Positions 33,034 through 39,397 of a stretch of 39,397 nt of DNA are shown here, piece after piece. The stretch is from CAYXVF01 sp964468125 (GTDB taxonomy: Bacteria; Myxococcota; XYA12-FULL-58-9; CAYXVF01). Numbering within the stretch: position 1 is the stretch's first letter; each line of letters begins with the position of its first letter. The notes below the pieces were generated by a model. It saw only the letters and a list, made by a program, of their open reading frames with translations. It made no database searches and had not been told where the DNA came from. The stretch lies in NCBI GenBank assembly GCA_964468125.1, contig CAYXVF010000056.1:1-39397 (forward strand), read 5' to 3'. The position numbers and the translations under genes were made by a program.

Positions 33034-34827
33034 TTAGACGCGGAGCCCCACCGCACGCATCAGCTCGATCGCATTGCTGCGCTGCACGACGCCCTCTCGG
33101 AGCGTGTAGTCGAAGACGAGCTCTCCATCGACCAGCTCGTCGGCGAAATGAACGTTGCGCACCGCCGGGGCGAGCTCCGCCGCAGCCTCGGCCAATGCGA
33201 GGTCGTGGGTGGTGATGAGACCGATCGCGTCGGTCTCGAGGAAGCCCTGCAGGATCGCCGCCGCCCCGGTTCTTCGATCGTGCGAGTTCGTGCCGTGGAG
33301 GATCTCGTCGAGCAGAAAGAGCGCCGGCATCTCGCCATGGGCGATGTCTAGAACCTGTTTAAGTCGGACAATCTCCGCATAGAAGCGAGACTTGCCGCTC
33401 AGCAACGAGTCCTGGGTGCGGATCGACGCACCGATGGCGAGGGGCGAGAGGCGCATTTCCCGCGCGCGCACGGGCGCGCCGGAGAGCGCGAGCACTGCGT
33501 TCAGCCCCACCGTACGCAGCATCGTGCTCTTACCCGACATGTTCGAGCCGCTCACGAGATAGACCCGTGGGGCGCTGGTGAAAGAAATGTCGTTCGTGAC
33601 CACCGTGTCCCGGGGCAAGAGCGGGTGGCCGAGCCCTTTGGCCTCGTAGACCACTTCGTCGTCGACGAGGACGGGAAAGACCGCATCAGGATTTTCGAAG
33701 GCAAAGCCGGACAAGGCTGCCAGAGCCTCGAGCTCCCCGAGCGCGTCGAGCCAGCCGGCGATTCGCCGACCGTTCTCCAAGCGCCAATGCTCGATGCTCA
33801 ATGAGAAGTGCAGGCGCCACATCAGGAGGAAACCGACGGGATAGAAGAACTGATTTCGCATGGCGTCGAGCCAGACCACTCGGCCGATCAGTCGTTCGAT
33901 CGCCTCGGAGGCCGGCGCGTCCTGCGCGCGCAATCGCTCGAGCTCGCGCTTCAACATCTGGGACTCGGCCGGCTCGCGCTCGATTCGACGAAGGATCTCC
34001 GAAAGGACCCGCAGCTCCCGCTGTGGATTCTCGATTGTTTCGGTGACCCCGTCTACGGAAGCTCGCAACCAGCGCATCACCGCGGCTTCGACCGTGGCGA
34101 CGACAATCAGCGGAATCGGCCCGAGTGGCGTGAGAGGCCAGGCGACCGTCGCGAGTATCGCGGCGAGACTGAGTGACCACGCTAGCGCGCGCAGCGATCC
34201 CGTCTTGTGAAAGAAGGCGTCACGCTCGCCCCAACGGCTGAGCACGTCTGGCTGAACCTCCGCGGCGATGCCGTCGGCGAGAAGCGCCAGATCCTCACGC
34301 AGCGCGGTCCGCTCCCGGAGCTCTTCGACACTCGCCTGCCGTTCTCGGATCTCAGCGGGCGAGGCCGCACCCGAGAGCCATGAGGAGAGTCGATGCACCC
34401 CCGCCGGGGTCCGGGTAGTCGCGATGAGGTCGAAGAGCGAACCGATGCCGAAGAGGTCGAGATCGACGGCGTAGGGATGCTCCGGGTCGACGAGATCGTC
34501 GCGGGTGATCCCCTCCCCATGCCACTCAGCGCTCAAGCGACGAATGCCACGTTGGTAGTAGTCGATGGCCCGCTCGACCCGTTTGCGCTCTCGATCGAGG
34601 CGGTCGTGACGGATGACGAGGCCGAGAAATACGACAGTGGGGAGGAGCAGCCACCAGGGGGAGAGCGCTGCGAAGCCCCAAGCTGCGAGGGCGAGCACGA
34701 CAGCCAGGACAAAAACGACGGTGCGCCAATTGGCGAGCGCGAGGTCACCCGCCTCGTAGCGCGCGAGCTCTTGGCTTCGAGCCGCGAGGGCCTGCTCGTA
34801 GGTGCTCTTGGGGTCTGACCGCTCCAT
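33034..34827 (-). CDS. Membrane-anchored MutS-like ATPase
   Basis: The roughly 597-residue protein has a helical hairpin of membrane segments at residues about 35-72 and another hydrophobic pair near 225-255. Then comes a MutS-type lever/clamp helical region (ERLRAQDAPASEAIERLIG, FSLSIEHWRLENGRRIAGW) and a C-terminal ATPase with Walker A GSNMSGKSTMLRTVG, Walker B LFLLDEILHGTNS and the His switch TTHDLAL. The mismatch-binding N-terminal domain of MutS is absent, so it is not the mismatch-repair protein. Related membrane MutS-like proteins are known only from annotation. I chose ATG 34827; longer starts run into the divergent HAD gene and are not homologous. Confidence 0.85.
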   Translation of the reverse strand: MERSDPKSTYEQALAARSQELARYEAGDLALANWRTVVFVLAVVLALAAWGFAALSPWWLLLPTVVFLGLVIRHDRLDRERKRVERAIDYYQRGIRRLSAEWHGEGITRDDLVDPEHPYAVDLDLFGIGSLFDLIATTRTPAGVHRLSSWLSGAASPAEIRERQASVEELRERTALREDLALLADGIAAEVQPDVLSRWGERDAFFHKTGSLRALAWSLSLAAILATVAWPLTPLGPIPLIVVATVEAAVMRWLRASVDGVTETIENPQRELRVLSEILRRIEREPAESQMLKRELERLRAQDAPASEAIERLIGRVVWLDAMRNQFFYPVGFLLMWRLHFSLSIEHWRLENGRRIAGWLDALGELEALAALSGFAFENPDAVFPVLVDDEVVYEAKGLGHPLLPRDTVVTNDISFTSAPRVYLVSGSNMSGKSTMLRTVGLNAVLALSGAPVRAREMRLSPLAIGASIRTQDSLLSGKSRFYAEIVRLKQVLDIAHGEMPALFLLDEILHGTNSHDRRTGAAAILQGFLETDAIGLITTHDLALAEAAAELAPAVRNVHFADELVDGELVFDYTLREGVVQRSNAIELMRAVGLRV

Positions 34828-34922
34828 CGCCACTTGGCCGTTCCCACACTTTCGCGGTGACGGCAACCAGGCACCGCTCAGGCCGGTGGACTCCGGCCGC
34901 AGTTTCGGGCGACGTTTCGGCC

Positions 34923-35537
34923 ATGGGTGATATCGAAATCGAAATCGAATGGGTGGTCTTCGATCTCGGTGGGGTCTTGATCGACTGGAACCCCCGCTAC
35001 CTCTACCGCAAGCTCCTCGCCGACTCCGAAGCGGTGGAGCATTTTCTGAGGGAGGTATGCCCGCCGAGCTGGAACGCGCAGCACGACGCGGGGCAGCCCT
35101 TCCGCGAGGGCATCGCGGAAGCGACCGCGCGCCATCCGGAGAAGGGGCCCCTGATTCGCGCCTACTTCGACCGCTGGCCCGAAATGCTCGGCGGAGCCTT
35201 GGCGGAGACGGTGGCACTGCTCGAACGGGTGAAGCGCTCCGGGCGCGCGGTGCTGGCGCTGACAAACTGGTCCGCGGAAACCTTTCCCGTCGCCCAACGG
35301 CGCTATTCGTTCCTGGGGGAGTTCGAGGACATTCTCGTTTCCGGGGCCCACGGGCTCGCCAAGCCCGATCCGGCGATCTTCGAGCTCGCCAGCGAGCGCT
35401 TTGGTCTAGACCCGTCGAAGTCGCTCTTCATCGACGACTCGCTTCGGAACGTCGAAGCGGCCGCACGGGTTGGGTTTCACACGCACCACTTTCGCGGCGC
35501 GGAGGCACTCGACGAACGGCTCAACACGCTGCTTTGA
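34923..35537 (+). CDS. HAD-superfamily hydrolase (subfamily IA)
   Basis: About 204 residues. Motif I is WVVFDLGGVLIDW: the nucleophile Asp is present but the second Asp of DxD is Gly, as in the YihX/epoxide-hydrolase-N-terminal group. Motif II is ALTNWS, motif III is KPDPAIFELASERFGL with the Lys, and motif IV is LFIDDSLRNVEAA with both Asp residues. It should hydrolyse a phosphorylated small molecule, perhaps a sugar phosphate. ATG 34923 was chosen because the domain begins within eight residues. It ends inside the convergent REC-EAL gene (17-bp overlap). Confidence 0.87.
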   Translation: MGDIEIEIEWVVFDLGGVLIDWNPRYLYRKLLADSEAVEHFLREVCPPSWNAQHDAGQPFREGIAEATARHPEKGPLIRAYFDRWPEMLGGALAETVALLERVKRSGRAVLALTNWSAETFPVAQRRYSFLGEFEDILVSGAHGLAKPDPAIFELASERFGLDPSKSLFIDDSLRNVEAAARVGFHTHHFRGAEALDERLNTLL

Positions 35538-36654
35538 GCATCGGCCAGTCGTTTCGAGCGCTTCCGAAGAGATAGCCCTGGAGCAGGAACGCGCCGGCGC
35601 CGCTCACCGCCGCGGCTTCGGCTTCCGTTTCGACCCCTTCCGCCACTAGGCGCGCGTCCGTCGCCTCGGCGAATTTGCAGAGCAGCTCGATCAGGCGGCG
35701 TTTGCGCTCGTCCGAGTCCGCATCGCGCACGATGCTCATGTCGACCTTGATGAACTCGGGCTGAAGCGCCACGAGCGTCGACAGTGCATTGTAACCCGAG
35801 CCCAAGTCGTCGACCGCGAGCTTGAAGCCCATGGAGGTGAGCTGTGCGGCGGACTCATCCCAGGCGTCGAAATCGAGAAGGTTGCTGCGCTCGGTGATCT
35901 CCAACACGACGCGCTCCGCCGCCCAGGACAACGGGCTCAAACGCTCGGAGAGTCGGCTCGGGTCGTTGAGCTCGCTCGGATGGAGATTGACGAAGAGCAT
36001 GACGTCTTCGGGAATGCGATGCAGCCAGTCGGCGGCGCGGTTGGCCACCACTTCGCCCACCTCGTGGATCAAGCCGCAGCGCTCGGCGGCACCGAGGAGC
36101 TTGGGAGGCGTGTCGAGGAGCGGGTGGTTGATCCGCATGAGGGCCTCGAAGGCCGCCAAGCTGTGACCATCCGCGTGCACGATCGGCTGCAGGTCGAGGC
36201 GCATCAGCCCTCGTTCCAGGCATCCATTGACCGTCTCCCGGTCCCAGGCATCGATGCGGCTGATCGAGTCGCTCACCCGCGCGTAGCGCGCGCGTGCCTC
36301 TAGAGCCTTGTTCACTGCGTTCAGAAGCTGCTCGCTCATGAAGGGCTTGTGCAAGACCTGGGCGACCTCACCTCGGTTCACCGCCTCCACCACCACGGGG
36401 AGCTCGAGATGCCCGGAGGCCAGAATTCGCATGCAGCCCGGCCGGTGCTCGCGGAGCACCTTTAGGACCTCGAGGCCGTTCTCGCCGGGCATGTGATAGT
36501 CGACCACCGCGACATCGAACGCTTCGCGCCGAGCGAGGGAGATCGCTGTCGCCGCATCGTGCGCGCAAGCCACGTCAAAGCCCTCGTGGCTCAGGATCTC
36601 TTCGATGGCGAATGCCAGGTTCGGATCGTCGTCGACGGCTAGGACCCGAGTCAT
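35521..36654 (-). CDS. Response regulator with c-di-GMP phosphodiesterase (REC-EAL)
   Basis: The protein is about 377 residues. The REC domain (residues 1-115) carries DDD at the N-terminus, phospho-acceptor Asp52 in VVDYHMPGENG and Lys103 in LHKPF. The EAL domain (about 140-375) has EAL in AFEALMRINHP, the Asn in LFVNLHPSE, the ExTER in VLEITERSN, the metal pair in AVDDLGSGYNAL, Lys in FIKVDMSIV and Glu in LVAEGVETEAEA. All metal and catalytic positions look complete, so it should hydrolyse cyclic di-GMP to pGpG under control of an unidentified histidine kinase. A GTG six bases upstream is an alternative start. No kinase or GGDEF gene lies nearby. Confidence 0.9.
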   Translation of the reverse strand: MTRVLAVDDDPNLAFAIEEILSHEGFDVACAHDAATAISLARREAFDVAVVDYHMPGENGLEVLKVLREHRPGCMRILASGHLELPVVVEAVNRGEVAQVLHKPFMSEQLLNAVNKALEARARYARVSDSISRIDAWDRETVNGCLERGLMRLDLQPIVHADGHSLAAFEALMRINHPLLDTPPKLLGAAERCGLIHEVGEVVANRAADWLHRIPEDVMLFVNLHPSELNDPSRLSERLSPLSWAAERVVLEITERSNLLDFDAWDESAAQLTSMGFKLAVDDLGSGYNALSTLVALQPEFIKVDMSIVRDADSDERKRRLIELLCKFAEATDARLVAEGVETEAEAAAVSGAGAFLLQGYLFGSARNDWPMLKAAC

Positions 36655-36798
36655 GTGCACCTCTCCCTCCCCAGGGCGTGTTTCGCGGGCGCTCCGGCCC
36701 GCCGTGAGAGAGTGTGCAATTTGCCTGCCAGCCAGAAGCCTCGAGAAGGGCCTCAGATTCGGCTTCTAGCGTTGTGCGGCCGCGGTGTGGGCCGCTCC

Positions 36799-36817
36799 CG
36801 GGGTTTGTAAAACCCCG
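36799..36817. terminator. Hairpin downstream of infA, possible terminator
   Basis: Perfect 8-bp stem CGGGGTTT (36799-36806) and AAACCCCG (36810-36817) with a 3-base loop, about 56 bp past the infA stop. No clear T-run follows on the minus strand, so strength is uncertain. The remaining bases 36661-36872 show no gene. Confidence 0.45.
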
Positions 36818-36872
36818 CTTTCAAAGGGAAACAGTCGGCCGTTTCACTCCAGGGCGATTGCCCCGGTTCGGG

Positions 36873-37196
36873 TCACTTGTAGCGGTAGACGATGCGTCCG
36901 CGGCTCAGATCGTAGGGCGAGATGGCCACGACGACCTTGTCGCCGGGCATGATTCGGATGAAGTGCCGGCGCATCTTGCCCGAGGTGTGGGCGAGGACCT
37001 TGTGGCCATTCGGCAGCTCGAGCTTGAAATACGCGTTCGGGAGCTGCTCGATCACCGTCCCTTCGACTTCGATCGCGTCTTCGCTCGAACGAAGGGGTTG
37101 ATCACTTCCTGTGGGCTCAGCGCGGTTCGCTCCGCCCCGGCCACCGCCGCCGCCACGTCGTCCACCTCCGCCGCCTCTCTTCGGGCGCTTTGCCAT
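36873..37196 (-). CDS. infA: Translation initiation factor IF-1 with Gly/Arg-rich N-terminal insertion
   Basis: The 107-residue product has a complete IF-1 OB-fold from EDAIEVEGTVIEQLPNA (residue 39 on) to the canonical end GRIVYRYK, including GHKVLAHTSGKMRRHFIRI and SPYDLSRG. IF-1 blocks the ribosomal A site during initiation. Normal IF-1 is about 72 residues and begins MAKEDAIEVEG. Here about 35 residues, rich in Gly and Arg (RGGGGGRRGG, then GGGRGGANRAE), are inserted after MAK. That stretch is likely disordered and could bind RNA. A GAGGT ribosome binding site at five bases supports the start. Transcribed alone. Confidence 0.95.
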   Translation of the reverse strand: MAKRPKRGGGGGRRGGGGGRGGANRAEPTGSDQPLRSSEDAIEVEGTVIEQLPNAYFKLELPNGHKVLAHTSGKMRRHFIRIMPGDKVVVAISPYDLSRGRIVYRYK

Positions 37197-37313
37197 CCAG
37201 ACCTCGTACCTTCCGTCATTCGGGGGCCGTCATGGCCCTCCGCGCCGCTATGCATAGCGACGGTTCTGCGCTCGCGCTGTAGCAGAAAGGTACAGGGGGG
37301 AAAAGGGCAAGAT

Positions 37314-37832
37314 TCAAGGTTTCGGGGGCACTTCTGGACCCTCGTAGCTCCGCAGACGGGCCGGGAGCAGCTGACCCCAGCGACCGTCGTAGGGGTGGAC
37401 CACCTCCGTCGGTCCCGCGGCGTTCTCGAGTGGCCGGCCCTCGATGGCCCAGCGAAAGATCGACCCCTCGAGGTTTCGCACGTCCGTGACTCCCGCCTGC
37501 AGCAAACGCTCCACCTCGTATCCGGACCGAACGCCGACCGAGCAGTAGGCCACGACCGAATCGGCATCGCGGATCCCTGCGCTGATCGCCGCTCCGGGGG
37601 GAAAATGAATGGCATCGGGCAGATGACTGACCTCGAACTCGTCGCTGGTGCGAACATCGAGGAGTACGGGAGGAGCATCGCCTTCGAGAACGTCGGCGAG
37701 CTCGGAGGTGCTGATGCTCGGAACGTCGTCGTCGATGAGCTGATCCACGAGTGCCCACCCGGCGCTCTGACAGGACGCTCCTCCCAGGAGAAGGCACACG
37801 CCGTGCAGCATCACCCTGATTCGCTCGCTCAT
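37314..37832 (-). CDS. Rhodanese-domain protein, possibly exported
   Basis: About 172 residues. The N-terminus is hydrophobic (VMLHGVCLLLGGASC), a possible lipoprotein signal but with a poor lipobox, so it could also be a plain anchor. The rhodanese domain runs from ISTSELADVL through LLDVRTSDEF, and its active Cys lies in VAYCSVGVRSG, the loop that binds the sulfur or oxyanion. Single-domain rhodaneses carry persulfide sulfur for thiol or cyanide chemistry. ATG 37832 is preferred; a start at 37865 would overlap the divergent SDR region. There is a 50-bp spacer to the divergent SDR, so a shared promoter region is likely. Confidence 0.8.
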   Translation of the reverse strand: MSERIRVMLHGVCLLLGGASCQSAGWALVDQLIDDDVPSISTSELADVLEGDAPPVLLDVRTSDEFEVSHLPDAIHFPPGAAISAGIRDADSVVAYCSVGVRSGYEVERLLQAGVTDVRNLEGSIFRWAIEGRPLENAAGPTEVVHPYDGRWGQLLPARLRSYEGPEVPPKP

Positions 37833-37882
37833 CGTAGAGACTTTCGTTGCTCCGGGGACGGGCAATTTCGTACAATCAGAAT

Positions 37883-38623
37883 ATGAGTCATCCGTCGAGC
37901 ACCCGCACGTTGATCACTGGAGCCGGCCGCGGCCTCGGCCTCGAGTTTTCGCGCCAGTGCCTCGACCGTGGCGACCGTGTCTATGCAGGAGTGCGCGATC
38001 CTACGCGCGCCGACGCGCTCCGAGCGCTCGGACAGGACAAACCGGGACGCCTCTTCGTTTTCCCTCTCGACGTCACCAATCCGAGCTCGCTGGACAGCGC
38101 TCATGCCGCCGTCAGCGCGGAGACTGAGTTCCTGGACCTGTTGATCAACAACGCCGGAATCAACTCGCGTAGCGCCACCATCGGCGAGGAAGAACGCAAC
38201 GTCAGCTTTGGCAGCCTCGAAGCCGAGGGCATGTTGACCATGTTCCGGGTCAACGCGATCGCTCCCATCCTGGTGGCGCAGCGCCTCGTCGACCTCTTGG
38301 AAAAGGGACACGGACCCCGCATTTTGAACATTTCGTCCTGGCTCGGCTCGATCGAACGCAAACAAAGCGGCGGCAACTACGCCTACTGCGCGAGCAAAGC
38401 GGCGTTGAACATGCTCGGCCGAACCCTCGCCTTCGACCTCAAAGAGCGCGGCATCATCACGCTGATGTTCAATCCGGGCTGGGTCAAAACGGACATGGGC
38501 GGCGAGAACGCGACGCTGACTCCCACTCAGTCTGTCTGCGGTATGCTCGCGACGAGCGACACGGCTACGCTCAATGACACCGGAACGTTTTTTCAGATCG
38601 ATGGAACGGTCCATCCCTGGTGA
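37883..38623 (+). CDS. Short-chain dehydrogenase/reductase, C-factor-like
   Basis: About 246 residues of a classical SDR. The cofactor loop is ITGAGRGLGLEF near residue 11-22, followed by DVTNPSSL near 64, LINNAGINS near 88-96, ISSWLG with the catalytic Ser, and YAYCASKAAL with the Tyr-x3-Lys pair. C-terminal FNPGWVKTDMGG matches the PGxxxTxM motif. The closest general resemblance is to C-factor/CsgA-like and carbonyl-reductase SDRs (short RGLG loop, NISSWLGSI). The substrate is unknown. ATG 37883 was chosen; an upstream TTG at 37847 gives a non-homologous addition. Confidence 0.86.
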   Translation: MSHPSSTRTLITGAGRGLGLEFSRQCLDRGDRVYAGVRDPTRADALRALGQDKPGRLFVFPLDVTNPSSLDSAHAAVSAETEFLDLLINNAGINSRSATIGEEERNVSFGSLEAEGMLTMFRVNAIAPILVAQRLVDLLEKGHGPRILNISSWLGSIERKQSGGNYAYCASKAALNMLGRTLAFDLKERGIITLMFNPGWVKTDMGGENATLTPTQSVCGMLATSDTATLNDTGTFFQIDGTVHPW

Positions 38624-38683
38624 GCGAGGTCGCTACGAGAGACCCGTTCTGAGTGGCCGGTGTGTGCAGCCGCACTCCCGGCC

Positions 38684-39397
38684 TCAGGTTCGCGCCCCGA
38701 GCACGAGACGACGAATGGGCATCTCGAAGACGCCGTGCTCGCGAAAGAAGATCTCGACCGCCTCGAGCAATCGCGCGTGGGCGGCGGGCGAAAGCACAAA
38801 AGACGCGTAGTAAAACCCCACGGATTCGCGCGCGAGGGTGTCCGGGTCCCCTTCCAGTCGTACCACCGCCGGCTCCACGTCGATCTCCGCCTCCGGGAAA
38901 TGGTGGGCGAGCAGACGAACGAGCGCGTCATGCTGGCGGACGCCTGAATCCCCGAGGTCGAATGTCGCGTAGCCAGGAACCTCCGCAACCACGCGATCGA
39001 AGATCAGCCGATTGAGCCGGTCGTAGATCTTCGAGTGCTGATGGTCCCCATCCACGATCGCGCCAAAGGTGCCGTCGTTCCGAAGCACGCGTTTCACCTC
39101 GCGCAGCACGGCGTCGATCGGGCTCATCAGAGTCAGCGCCCAGTGGCACAGAACGACATCGAAGCGGTCGTTCCCCGCAAAGGCCAGGTCCTGAGCCACC
39201 GCTCGGCGGAGAGTCACCGAATCACCCACTCGAGCGCGGGCGAGAGCGAGCTCATCCGCGCTCATGTCGACCCCGTTGAGCTCCACCGCATTCCCAAAGC
39301 GTTCGTGACACAGCTCGAGGAGCACGCCGCTGCCACAGGCGAGATCGAGCACTTTAGTGCCCGGACGAACCAGCTCGCTCAGCCACTCGTAACTGTT
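38684..39397 (-). CDS. Class I SAM-dependent methyltransferase, N-terminus outside the window
   Basis: The frame is open to the right edge, so the 5' end is missing. The visible 237 residues begin NSYEWLSELVRPGTKVLDLACGSG, motif I of class I methyltransferases. They continue with LNGVDMSADELALARARV (motif II), FDVVLCHWALTLMS (motif IV) and LREVKRVLRNDGTF (motif V/VI). The C-terminal half (GDHQHSKIYDRLNRLIFDRV through AHHFPEAEI to RRLVLG) is a substrate lid that I cannot place. A GTG near 39352 looks like a start but lies inside motif I and is not credible. Acceptor unknown. Confidence 0.87.
   Translation of the reverse strand, partial: NSYEWLSELVRPGTKVLDLACGSGVLLELCHERFGNAVELNGVDMSADELALARARVGDSVTLRRAVAQDLAFAGNDRFDVVLCHWALTLMSPIDAVLREVKRVLRNDGTFGAIVDGDHQHSKIYDRLNRLIFDRVVAEVPGYATFDLGDSGVRQHDALVRLLAHHFPEAEIDVEPAVVRLEGDPDTLARESVGFYYASFVLSPAAHARLLEAVEIFFREHGVFEMPIRRLVLGART

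Noticed and set aside
34828..35265. Upstream extension of the MutS-like ORF
   Set aside because: The extra 146 codons are Arg/Ser/Pro-rich, overlap the divergent HAD gene, and lack homology-like sequence.
1..39397. CRISPR array, insertion sequence or prophage genes
   Set aside because: No regularly spaced repeats, transposase, integrase or phage structural motifs were found on reading both strands.

Overview
The window is about 39.4 kb of GC-rich, densely coding bacterial chromosome with protein-coding genes on both strands and one RNA gene (tRNA-Arg). It looks like a delta-proteobacterial/Myxococcota-type genome. The reasons are a secreted protein with a MYXO-CTERM-like C-terminal tag (Cys, short hydrophobic stretch, Arg cluster) next to a matrixin-type partner, many lipoprotein signals, a Sel1 plus MORN-like lipoprotein, PilW-like prepilins and a C-factor-like short-chain dehydrogenase. 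This taxonomic call is an inference; no rRNA or marker phylogeny was available.

Layout. 1-3.9 kb: a polytopic membrane protein, a DUF3095 remnant, a transglutaminase-like protein with a C-terminal beta-barrel, and a broken radical-SAM gene. 3.9-8.5 kb: an S9 peptidase lipoprotein and two tandem PilW-like prepilins. 8.5-15.3 kb: a very compact eight-gene block made of a RibD-type reductase, a UPF0104/LPG-synthase-like membrane protein, a zinc-less MDR dehydrogenase, a PTPS/QueD-fold protein, a CDP-alcohol phosphatidyltransferase, a GT4 glycosyltransferase, a SAM methyltransferase and a membrane sulfatase/LTA-synthase-like hydrolase. This block is the best candidate for an undescribed system. 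The QueD-fold protein has lost its catalytic Cys, the Asp-His pair and one zinc His, yet keeps the pterin-binding region, so the block probably does not make ordinary queuosine or biopterin precursors. 15.3-18.8 kb: a small ORF, a multi-frame gene remnant, a hypothetical protein, a tandem universal stress protein and an ECI2-like enoyl-CoA isomerase.

18.9-25.3 kb: a minus-strand stress block. It holds a lipoprotein catalase-peroxidase whose Shine-Dalgarno sequence sits inside a perfect 10-bp hairpin, a decayed matrixin/companion pair, and a KefB-type K+/H+ antiporter with its KefF-type flavoprotein. 25.3-29.7 kb: a chimeric PAS/beta-helix pseudogene beside tRNA-Arg(ACG), the Sel1/MORN lipoprotein and a PLP aminotransferase. 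29.7-39.4 kb: an acyl-CoA dehydrogenase with a 53-residue partner ORF, a phytanoyl-CoA dioxygenase-like protein, a DUF1279 protein, a membrane MutS-like ATPase, a HAD hydrolase, a REC-EAL response regulator, IF-1 with an unusual Gly/Arg-rich insertion, a rhodanese, a short-chain dehydrogenase and a methyltransferase cut by the window end.

At least five loci are eroded by frameshifts or internal deletions, while the long housekeeping-type genes between them are intact. That points to real gene decay more than to general sequencing error, though read-level checking would settle it.
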